NCBI GenBank assembly: GCA_947488485.1
Contig: CANKZO010000144.1
Location: 1-5,980 of the forward strand
Source: Opitutia bacterium
Lineage (GTDB): Bacteria; Verrucomicrobiota; Verrucomicrobiae; Opitutales; UBA953
DNA: 5,980 bases
Reading direction: 5' to 3'
Shown: piece after piece, positions 1 through 5,930 of the stretch
Layout of the letters: each line of letters opens with the position of its first letter
How positions within the stretch are numbered: the first letter of the stretch is position 1
Translations under genes and position numbers: made by a program
The notes under the pieces: generated by a model
Seen by the model: the letters and a program-made list of their open reading frames with translations, nothing else
Told to the model about the DNA's origin: nothing
The model's database searches: none

Positions 1-1140
1 AAGTGGCACCTCGGCGACGAAGCCGAGTATCAGCCGAACAAGCGCGGCTTCGACGAAGTCTTCATCCATGGCGCCGGTGGCATCGGCCAGAGTTATCCGG
101 GAAGCTGCGGCGACGTCCCGGGAAATTCCTATTACGGCCCGACCATCCTGCATAACGGCAAGTTCGTGAAGACTTCTGGCTATTGCACCGATGAGTTCTT
201 CGCTCAGGCCACCAAGTGGATCGAAGGCGAAGCCGCGGCCAAGCGACCCTTCTACGCCTACATCGCGACCAATGCGCCGCACGGACCTTATAACGCCCGC
301 CCCGAGGATGCGGCGCTTTATGAGGGCAAAGGACTCGGCAAGGACACCGAGAACTTCTTCGGCATGCTGCACAATATCGACCAGAACGTCGGTAAGATCC
401 TGGCGAAGCTCGAGGCCCTCGGAATCGCGAAGGACACCTTGATCGTGTTCATGAACGACAACGGCGGCACCGCCGGCGTGAAGGTCTTCAACGCCGGCAT
501 GCGGGCCCAGAAAGGTACGCCTTACATGGGCGGCATCCGGGCCATTTCCTTCTGGCGTCTACCCGGACGCTTCCAGCCCATGGACGTCAAAGCCTTGTCT
601 GCGCATGTGGACTTCGCGCCGACGCTTCTCGAGCTGACCGGAACCGCTGCCTCACCGCAGATGAAGGCTCAGCTCGAAGGGCGCAGCCTGATGCCCTTGC
701 TGACGGCTAAGCCGGGGCAGGACATCGCGTGGGCGGACCGGACCCTCATCACGCATGTCGGCCGCTGGGGTAACATGCTCAAGGGCGTGGACCCCGAGGT
801 CGGCAGATACGCCCAGACCAGCGTCCGGACCGCCCGCTGGCATCTCGTCTCCGCTGCCAACGTGGGCAATGCCGCCAAGGGCAAGGGCAAGACCGCTAAG
901 AAAGCCGCCCCTGAGGGCGCTCCGGTCGCCGCCAAGCCTAACTGGCAGCTCTTCGATCTCTCCGCCGACTATGGTGAGACCACCGACGTCGCCTCCCAGC
1001 ATCCAGAAGTCGTCGCCGATCTCATCGCCAAGCATGATGCCTGGTGGAAAGAGTGCCGGCCGCTCATGGTCAACGAGAACGTCGCTGGCCCGGCCGAGAA
1101 CCCCTTCAAGGTCCTCTACCGCGAGCAGCAGGGGAAGTAG
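1..1140 (+). CDS. Sulfatase (arylsulfatase family S1 type), 5'-truncated by window edge
   Basis: Hydrolyses sulfate esters, probably on a sulfated glycan, outside the cytoplasm (family knowledge; substrate not readable). The frame is open from base 1, giving 379 residues. It begins with KWHLGD, the conserved GKWHLG sulfatase block, so the start, signal peptide and CxPSR formylglycine motif lie upstream. Visible motifs, numbered on the partial protein: HGAGGIGQ near 24-31, NAPHGPY with metal/active-site His94, the metal-ligand block MNDNGG with Asp153-Asn154, the KGTPYMGGIR block with conserved Lys171, HVDFAPTLLELTG near 203-215, and a C-terminal LFDLSADYGETTD block near 316-328 typical of bacterial sulfatases. 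Residues 290-314 are a Lys/Ala/Gly-rich insert before the conserved Trp315. The stop is TAG at 1138-1140. A GTG at 166 is internal, not the start, because family motifs precede it. The gene converges on the DUF1501 gene. Family assignment is firm; substrate class is unknown. Confidence 0.95.
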   Translation, partial: KWHLGDEAEYQPNKRGFDEVFIHGAGGIGQSYPGSCGDVPGNSYYGPTILHNGKFVKTSGYCTDEFFAQATKWIEGEAAAKRPFYAYIATNAPHGPYNARPEDAALYEGKGLGKDTENFFGMLHNIDQNVGKILAKLEALGIAKDTLIVFMNDNGGTAGVKVFNAGMRAQKGTPYMGGIRAISFWRLPGRFQPMDVKALSAHVDFAPTLLELTGTAASPQMKAQLEGRSLMPLLTAKPGQDIAWADRTLITHVGRWGNMLKGVDPEVGRYAQTSVRTARWHLVSAANVGNAAKGKGKTAKKAAPEGAPVAAKPNWQLFDLSADYGETTDVASQHPEVVADLIAKHDAWWKECRPLMVNENVAGPAENPFKVLYREQQGK

Positions 1141-1146
1141 GCCGGC

Positions 1147-1174
1147 GAGTATGGAGTATCGAGTATGGAGTATA
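1147..1174. repeat. Four tandem heptamers GAGTATN between convergent genes
   Basis: Units begin at 1147, 1154, 1161 and 1168 and read GAGTATG, GAGTATC, GAGTATG, GAGTATA. Seen at a higher order, these are two perfect 14-bp copies of CGAGTATGGAGTAT (1146-1159 and 1160-1173). The array starts 6 bp after the sulfatase stop codon and is noncoding. A 7-bp period is not a multiple of three, as expected for intergenic sequence. The function is unknown; it may be a replication-slippage microsatellite or one copy of a dispersed intergenic repeat family. Confidence 0.85.
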
Positions 1175-1192
1175 GGCGAGGAGGCCTATGCT
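1169..1192 (+). other. Hairpin downstream of the sulfatase gene, possible weak terminator
   Basis: AGTATAGGC (1169-1177) can pair with GCCTATGCT (1184-1192) around a GAGGAG loop. In + strand RNA this is a 9-bp stem with one U-G wobble; the inner six pairs are perfect. It lies about 30 bases after the sulfatase stop and begins inside the last heptamer unit. No U-tract follows, so it is not a canonical intrinsic terminator. It could stabilise the mRNA 3' end or assist factor-dependent termination (inference). Confidence 0.4.
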
Positions 1193-1199
1193 ACATAAC

Positions 1200-1209
1200 C
1201 GTGTACACG
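1200..1209. repeat. Perfect 10-bp palindrome CGTGTACACG
   Basis: CGTGTACACG is self-complementary over all 10 bases and lies centrally between the two convergent genes. With no spacer it cannot form an RNA hairpin of note, so if it matters it would be as a protein-binding site on DNA. No promoter is expected here because both neighbours end at this spot. It may be coincidental. Confidence 0.4.
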
Positions 1210-1229
1210 AGGGCCCGAGGGCCTGAGGG
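1209..1229. repeat. Octamer direct repeat GAGGGCCY, two and a half copies
   Basis: GAGGGCCC (1209-1216), GAGGGCCT (1217-1224) and GAGGG (1225-1229) run in tandem up to the stop codon of the minus-strand DUF1501 gene. On either strand this offers only very short GC stems with tight loops and no T-run, so I do not call it a terminator. It is a second, independent short tandem repeat in the same 89-bp gap. Confidence 0.55.
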
Positions 1230-2693
1230 TTAGGCGAGGAGCTTCTTGACCACCTCGCCGTGGATGTCGGTGAGGCGGAAGTCTCGGCCTTGGTGACGGT
1301 AGGTCAGGCGGGTGTGCTCGACGCCCATCAGGTGCAGGATCGTGGCGTTGAGGTCGTGCACGTGGACGCCGTCCTTGACGATATTGTAGCTGAAGTCGTC
1401 GGTCTCGCCGTAGGTCGAGCCTTTGTTCACGCCGGCGCCGGCCATTAGGACAGTGAAGCAGCGCGGGTGGTGGTCGCGACCGTAGTTCGTCTCCGAGAGA
1501 GTGCCCTGCGAGTAGGTCGTACGACCGAATTCGCCGCCCCAGACGATCAACGTATCGTCGAGCAGGCCGCGCTGCTTGAGGTCGGTGAGCAGGCCGGCCG
1601 TGGCTTGGTCGGTGTCATTGCACTGTCCCTTGATGGCCTTCGGGAGGCCGCCGTGGTGGTCCCAGCCCATGTGGAAGAGCTGGATGAAGCGGACGTCGCG
1701 TTCGCAAAGGCGACGGGCCAGGAGACAGTTCGAGGCGTAGGAGCCCGGGCGCTTCACGTCAGGACCGTAGAGATCGAGCACATGCTGCGGTTCCTTCGAG
1801 AGATCGAGCAGGTCGGGCACGCTCGTCTGCATGCGGAAGGCCATCTCGTATTGGGAGATGCGGGTCTGGATCTCCGGGTCGCCCAGCACGCCGTGGCGCT
1901 GGTTGTTGAGTGCGGCGAGTTCGTCGAGCTGTTCGCGGCGGACTTCGCGCGGGATGCCCTCGGGGTCTTTCAGGTAGAGCACGCGCTCGCCCTTATTGCG
2001 GAGCTTCACCCCTTGGAGTTTGGAGGGCAGGAAGCCCGCGCCCCAGAGGCGGTCATAGAGCGGTTGGTCGTCGGGACGACCGCTACCGAAGGACGTCATC
2101 ACCACGTAGGCGGGGAGGTCGGCGTTCTCGCTGCCGAGGCCGTAGGCGGACCAGGAACCGATGCTCGGACGGCCGGCAAGCTGGCTGCCCGTCTGCATGA
2201 ACGTGATCGCCGGGTCATGGTTGATGGCTTCCGTGTGCATGGCGCGGACCACGCACCACTCGTCGGATTTCGAAGCGATGTGCGGCATCAGTTCGCTGAA
2301 CCAGTTGCCCGACTGACCGTGCTGCTTGAACTTGAAGATCGAGGGGGCGACCGGGAAGTTCTTCTGCCCGGACGTCATCGTCGTCAGGCGCTGACCCTTG
2401 CGGATCGATTCCGGGAGATCCTTGCCGCGCATCGCTTCGAGCTGCGGCTTCGGGTCGAAGAGTTCCATCTGCGACGGCGCGCCGGACTGGAAGAGGTAGA
2501 TGATACGCTTCGCCTTCGGATTGAAGTTGGGGAAGCCCAGGCCCGGGTTGGCGGCGAAGGCGGGCGTGCCCATGATCGAACCTAGGGCAGCTAGGCCGAT
2601 GCCGCCGGCGGACCCCTTGATGAAGGTTCGACGGGACAGGGCCATCTTCGTGGCCTGGTCGAGTCCGTGGAATTGACGGTCGTTGCAGTTCAT
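1230..2693 (-). CDS. DUF1501 family protein with twin-arginine signal
   Basis: A 487-residue exported protein of the DUF1501 family, related to the alkaline-phosphatase/sulfatase fold; the reaction is not known to me. The N-terminus has a twin-arginine motif S20-RRTFIK-26, a Gly/Ala-rich hydrophobic stretch at about 29-42 and an AFA cleavage site near 45-47, so it should be exported folded, possibly with a metal bound. Further family blocks are RIIYLFQSGAPSQMELFDPKP near 63-83, MQTGSQLAGRPSIGSW near 166-181, a His-rich HMGWDHHGG at 341-349, WGGEFGRT at 385-392, GRDHHPR at 405-411 and HDLNATILHLMG at 446-457. The conserved Asp, Glu and His residues are plausible metal ligands (inference). The length is normal and the frame intact. 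The start ATG (2691-2693) overlaps the upstream TGA as ATGA, giving translational coupling; no Shine-Dalgarno sequence is visible. An MNC-type start is common in this family. Met17 (2645) is an alternative. Confidence 0.95.
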   Translation of the reverse strand: MNCNDRQFHGLDQATKMALSRRTFIKGSAGGIGLAALGSIMGTPAFAANPGLGFPNFNPKAKRIIYLFQSGAPSQMELFDPKPQLEAMRGKDLPESIRKGQRLTTMTSGQKNFPVAPSIFKFKQHGQSGNWFSELMPHIASKSDEWCVVRAMHTEAINHDPAITFMQTGSQLAGRPSIGSWSAYGLGSENADLPAYVVMTSFGSGRPDDQPLYDRLWGAGFLPSKLQGVKLRNKGERVLYLKDPEGIPREVRREQLDELAALNNQRHGVLGDPEIQTRISQYEMAFRMQTSVPDLLDLSKEPQHVLDLYGPDVKRPGSYASNCLLARRLCERDVRFIQLFHMGWDHHGGLPKAIKGQCNDTDQATAGLLTDLKQRGLLDDTLIVWGGEFGRTTYSQGTLSETNYGRDHHPRCFTVLMAGAGVNKGSTYGETDDFSYNIVKDGVHVHDLNATILHLMGVEHTRLTYRHQGRDFRLTDIHGEVVKKLLA

Positions 2694-5600
2694 TCGCGGG
2701 TGACGGTTTCGTCGAGGTTGAGGAGGGTGTTGGCCGTGACTGTCCAGGCAGCCATCTGGGCCTTGTCGAGGTCAGCGGGGAGAGGGCTCAGGCCTTGGCC
2801 GAGGAGTTTCGGCGCGAGGGTCGCGTCGGCGGCGTAGGTCGCCAGGCGCTTATCCACGCCCTTACGCAGGACCGAGAGTTCGGCTGGGGTGCCGTCGCGG
2901 CGGACCACCTTGCGGAACATCCAGGCCAGGCGGGCGTCGGCGTCGCCGGGCTGGCGGAGCGTCTGCTCGGCGAGCTTGCGGGCGGCTTCGACGAAGGTCG
3001 TCTCGTTGAGGAGCGACAGAGCCTGCATCGGCGTGTTGGAGCGTGAGCGCTTAACCGTGCAGACCTCGCGGCCGGAGGCGTCGAAGAGCAGCATCGAGGG
3101 CGGGGCGGCGGTGCGCTTCCAGATCGTGTAGAGCGAACGGCGCCAGAGGCCATCGCCCATGTCTGACTTGTAGTTGCGCATGTCTCCATAGACGCTGGTC
3201 TCGTCCCAGACCGCTTCGGGCATGTAGGGCTTCACGCTCGGGCCGCCTTGCTTGTCCACGAGCAGGCCGGAGATCCAGAGAGCCTGGTCGCGGATGACTT
3301 CGGCCGGGAGGCGGAAGCGCGGGCCTCGGGCGAGCAGACGGTTGTCGGGGTCTTTCTCGAGCATCTCCGGCGTCACCGCCGCGCTGCGCTGATAGGCTGC
3401 GCTGGACATGATCAGCTTATACATCGCCTTCATGTCCCACTTGCGGTCGACGAATTCCACGGCGAGCCAGTCGAGCAGCGCGGGGTTGCTCGGCCATTCG
3501 GCTTGCGAGCCGAAGTTCTCGGACGTCTTCACCAGTCCGATGCCAAAGAAACGTTCCCACGCGCGGTTGACCCAGATGCGTCCGGTGAGCGGATGCTTGC
3601 CGTCGATGAGCCAGCGGGCGAACCCCAGGCGGTTATTCGGTTCGCCGGCGGGCATCGGCGGCAGGGCGCGGAAGAGAGCGCGTTCGACCTTCGGGCCGAT
3701 CTTATCGTATTCGCCGCGCAGGAGCACGAAGGCGTCGCGGGGCTTAGGCAGTTCTTTCATCACCATCACCGAGACCGGCTCGGCGAGGGCGGCGTCGTGC
3801 GCCAACTTGGCCGCGGCGACCTTGGCGACCGCCTGGGCGCGAGGATGTTCAGGGCTGTCGGCGAAGAGTTTCGCCAGCGACTTACGGTCGGCCGCCGTCA
3901 GCTGTTCCGTCGGCTTGGCGAGGAGGCGGCGGGCGGCTTCGGCGGCCGGGTCGGTCTTGATCGAAAGCAACTTGGCGTCGACGGACGAAGTGTTGAGCCG
4001 GAATCGCCCGATGCTATGATCGGAGAACGCCTCGTGCCGCATGACCACGATGAGTTTGGCGCCGGTGGGGATCGGTGTCGGCGAGACTGTGAAGATGGCC
4101 TTGCGCGGGACACGGTTCTTGGCCTCGTTGCCGGCGATGGCCCAGCCAGACTTGTCGTTGGAAGCTTTCTTCGGCTTTCCTTTGGTCATCGGTTCCGGAG
4201 CAAGCTTGGCGATCGTCCAGCCAGCTTGATCGAAGTCGGCCTCGGCTTTGATCAGCGGGATATTGGTCGTCTTGCCATCGGCCGTCTTGAGGCGGACCTC
4301 GAAAGCGCTGAGCACGAAATTCCCATTGAAGGCGCGGCCGAGGCTCTTGTTCGGCAGGGAGTCGTCGGGCAGGGCTTCGAGGCGTACCGCGGTCAGCATG
4401 GAACCCGTCGGACTCGCTTCGATCACGTAGGTCTCCTTGGCGGCCGTACCGCCGGAGACCAGCCAGGAACCGTCGTCGAGGCGTTTGAATTCGGCGTTTT
4501 CCTTGGCCGAGACCTTTTCGTCGGTCAGCGATTCCCAGGCCACGCCGACCTTGGAGACCGCGGCCCGCTGTTTGGTGAGCCAAGCCGCGTAGGCTTCCGG
4601 CTGGTCGGTCGGGATGGCCTTCAACGCTTGTTCAGCGTTGGTGAGCGCCGTGGCGGCATCGTCGATCTTCTGCTGTTGATCTTTGGTCGGCAGGGATAGC
4701 ACCGGAGGTGTATTGCCTCCTCGCTTCGTGCCGCCGGCTCCGCCGAAGTCGCCGAGCACGCCCGACTCCTCGATGGAATTGAAGTAAGCGAAGAACTGGT
4801 AGAACTCCTTCTGCGAGATCGGGTCGTACTTATGATCGTGGCAGCGACAGCAGTTCATCGTCAGCCCCATCCAGGTCGAACCCGTGGTCTCGATGCGATC
4901 AATGACGTTTTCCGCGAACCATTCCTCGACGATACGACCTCCCTCGCCGTTGATGCGGTGGTTGCGGTGGAAGGCCGTGGCGACAATCTGGTCGCGAGTG
5001 GCGTTCGGGAGAAGGTCGCCGGCGAGCTGCTCGACCGTGAAGGCGTCGAACGGCTTGTTGTCATTGAAGGCCTTGATCACCCAATCGCGGTAGGGCCACA
5101 TCGTGCGCTGCGTGTCGCTCTGGAAGCCATTGGAGTCGGCGTAGCGGGCGAAATCGAGCCACTGGGCGGCCATGTGTTCGCCGTAATGGGTCGAGGCCAG
5201 CAGTCGGTCGAGGGCCTTGGACCAGGCCTCGGGTGAGCTGTCGGCGAGGAAGGCCTGCAGGTCAGCGTCGGAGGGCGGCAGGCCGGTCAGGTCGAGCGCG
5301 GCGCGGCGGAGCAAGGTGGCCTTGGGCGCCGGGCCGTTGGGCGTGAGTCCCTTGGCGGCGAGCGGAGCCGCGAGGAAAGCATCGATCGCGTTGCCGCCGG
5401 CGGGGATGGCCGGCGCGGATGGTTTCACTGGAATCTGGAAGGCCCAGTGGCCTTCATACTCGGCGCCTTCCTTGATCCAGCGTTCGACGAGGGCGATCTG
5501 GTCTTTGGTAAGCACCTTATGGAACTCCGCTGGCGGCATGTGGTCGTCTGCGTCGTCGGTGCGCAGGCGCTTCATCACTTCGCTTTTTTCAGGGTAGCCA

Positions 5601-5824
5601 GGCAAGATCGCCGATTCGCCGGACTTGCCGCCCTTGCGCGCCGCCTCGAGGGAATCAAGACGGAGCTTACCCTTGATTTTGTTCTCGTCGGGGCCGTGAC
5701 AGGCGTAGCACGTGTCCGAGAAGATCGGGCGGATATCGCGGTTGAACTGGACGCGCTCCGCAGCGAACGCCGATGACAGGAACAGGACGCCGGCGAAGGC
5801 GGGCAATAGGGAAGAAAGGCGCAT
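2690..5824 (-). CDS. PSCyt1-DUF1549-DUF1553 (PSD1) haem-type exported protein
   Basis: A 1044-residue secreted protein of the large PVC 'planctomycete cytochrome' family; probable c-type haem carrier, role not established. Numbering is from ATG 5824. A Sec signal peptide spans 1-21, ending AFA before AERV. The PSCyt1 domain (about 28-126) has CYACH at 39-43 and DHMPP with candidate axial Met96. DUF1549 (about 145-354) contains a second CxxCH, CCRCH at 325-329, within CRCHDHKYDPI. A helical, possibly coiled segment (about 382-404) is followed by a beta-rich region (about 427-614) with a Lys-rich insert at 547-559, then an Ala-rich helical region (about 622-682). DUF1553 (about 730-986) includes RLGFARWL, WVNRAWERFFG and NTPMQALSLLNE. 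The C-terminus LLNLDETVTRE is typical. An upstream in-frame ATG at 5866 would add 14 residues. I prefer 5824 because those codons include TTA, ATA, CGA and GGG, atypical of this gene, and the signal peptide is compact without them. The gene is coupled to the DUF1501 gene by ATGA. Confidence 0.95.
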   Translation of the reverse strand: MRLSSLLPAFAGVLFLSSAFAAERVQFNRDIRPIFSDTCYACHGPDENKIKGKLRLDSLEAARKGGKSGESAILPGYPEKSEVMKRLRTDDADDHMPPAEFHKVLTKDQIALVERWIKEGAEYEGHWAFQIPVKPSAPAIPAGGNAIDAFLAAPLAAKGLTPNGPAPKATLLRRAALDLTGLPPSDADLQAFLADSSPEAWSKALDRLLASTHYGEHMAAQWLDFARYADSNGFQSDTQRTMWPYRDWVIKAFNDNKPFDAFTVEQLAGDLLPNATRDQIVATAFHRNHRINGEGGRIVEEWFAENVIDRIETTGSTWMGLTMNCCRCHDHKYDPISQKEFYQFFAYFNSIEESGVLGDFGGAGGTKRGGNTPPVLSLPTKDQQQKIDDAATALTNAEQALKAIPTDQPEAYAAWLTKQRAAVSKVGVAWESLTDEKVSAKENAEFKRLDDGSWLVSGGTAAKETYVIEASPTGSMLTAVRLEALPDDSLPNKSLGRAFNGNFVLSAFEVRLKTADGKTTNIPLIKAEADFDQAGWTIAKLAPEPMTKGKPKKASNDKSGWAIAGNEAKNRVPRKAIFTVSPTPIPTGAKLIVVMRHEAFSDHSIGRFRLNTSSVDAKLLSIKTDPAAEAARRLLAKPTEQLTAADRKSLAKLFADSPEHPRAQAVAKVAAAKLAHDAALAEPVSVMVMKELPKPRDAFVLLRGEYDKIGPKVERALFRALPPMPAGEPNNRLGFARWLIDGKHPLTGRIWVNRAWERFFGIGLVKTSENFGSQAEWPSNPALLDWLAVEFVDRKWDMKAMYKLIMSSAAYQRSAAVTPEMLEKDPDNRLLARGPRFRLPAEVIRDQALWISGLLVDKQGGPSVKPYMPEAVWDETSVYGDMRNYKSDMGDGLWRRSLYTIWKRTAAPPSMLLFDASGREVCTVKRSRSNTPMQALSLLNETTFVEAARKLAEQTLRQPGDADARLAWMFRKVVRRDGTPAELSVLRKGVDKRLATYAADATLAPKLLGQGLSPLPADLDKAQMAAWTVTANTLLNLDETVTRE

Positions 5825-5866
5825 GGGGCTTGCGAATATGGACAGTAAAGACCCTCGCGGGTTCAT

Positions 5867-5889
5867 AGCAATTAGCAGTTAATAAAAAA
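5867..5889 (-). promoter_or_regulatory. AT-rich patch, probable promoter region of the PSD1-DUF1501 pair
   Basis: Read on the minus strand, these 23 bases contain only five G/C in a window that is otherwise strongly GC-rich. They sit between the terminator stem of the preceding gene and the PSD1 start. Because a terminator lies just upstream, the pair probably needs its own promoter near here. A loose extended -10-like TGCTAATTG (5877-5869) is visible, but I see no convincing -35/-10 pair. Transcription starting here would favour the start codon at 5824 over 5866. The T-run is shared with the terminator, so part of the AT bias has another explanation. Confidence 0.3.
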
Positions 5890-5909
5890 CCCCTCAATCG
5901 AGGGGTTTT
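5884..5909 (-). terminator. Rho-independent terminator after the DUF1080-type gene
   Basis: CCCCTC (5890-5895) pairs with GAGGGG (5900-5905) around a 4-base loop. AAAA (5886-5889) and TTTT (5906-5909) can extend the stem to 10 bp. On the minus strand the stem runs into six T residues (5889-5884) followed by ATT, giving a textbook U-tract; on the plus strand only four T follow. It lies 21 bases past the stop codon of the partial gene at 5931-5980, so it ends that transcript and insulates the PSD1-DUF1501 pair. Confidence 0.9.
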
Positions 5910-5930
5910 GATGGAGGCCTAAAGGCACGC

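Larger units (their letters stand above)
1173..1241. repeat. 11-bp direct repeat TAGGCGAGGAG, two copies 58 bp apart
   Basis: TAGGCGAGGAG occurs at 1173-1183 and again, exactly, at 1231-1241. The second copy covers the last Leu-Leu-Ala codons and part of the stop codon of the minus-strand DUF1501 gene. The first is intergenic and supplies part of the hairpin stem and its loop. The flanking bases differ, so the match is exactly 11 bp. It may reflect a small local duplication of the gene end, or chance in a GC-rich, purine-biased stretch. Confidence 0.4.

Noticed and set aside
166..168. GTG as the start of the sulfatase
   Set aside because: The same frame is open to base 1 and encodes the conserved KWHLG and HGAGGIGQ blocks, so the gene starts outside the window.
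1147..1174. CRISPR-like repeat array
   Set aside because: The units are 7 bp and contiguous without spacers, and no cas gene is nearby.
755..1198. 147-codon + strand frame overlapping the sulfatase 3' end
   Set aside because: It is Ser/Pro/Arg-rich out-of-frame translation of sulfatase codons that runs into the heptamer repeats; it has no motifs.
1209..1229. Intrinsic terminator of the DUF1501 gene
   Set aside because: The possible stems are only 4-5 bp with minimal loops, and no T-run follows on the minus strand.
1141..1229. Insertion-sequence or attachment-site scar
   Set aside because: There are no terminal inverted repeats, target-site duplication or integrase/transposase remnants; the repeats present are only 7-14 bp.
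1467..2585. 372-codon open frame on the + strand opposite the DUF1501 gene
   Set aside because: It is antisense to a fully recognisable DUF1501 protein. Its translation is Arg/Val/Glu/Ala-rich with no family motif, as expected for a complement frame in GC-rich coding DNA.
4014..4583. 189-codon minus-strand frame inside the PSD1 gene
   Set aside because: It overlaps the real gene in another frame. The conserved DUF protein continues without a frameshift across this region, so no second product is needed.
3248..4699. 483-codon open frame on the + strand opposite the PSD1 gene
   Set aside because: Long but antisense to conserved DUF1549/DUF1553 sequence; its composition is the mirror of the real gene and no domain or signal is recognisable.
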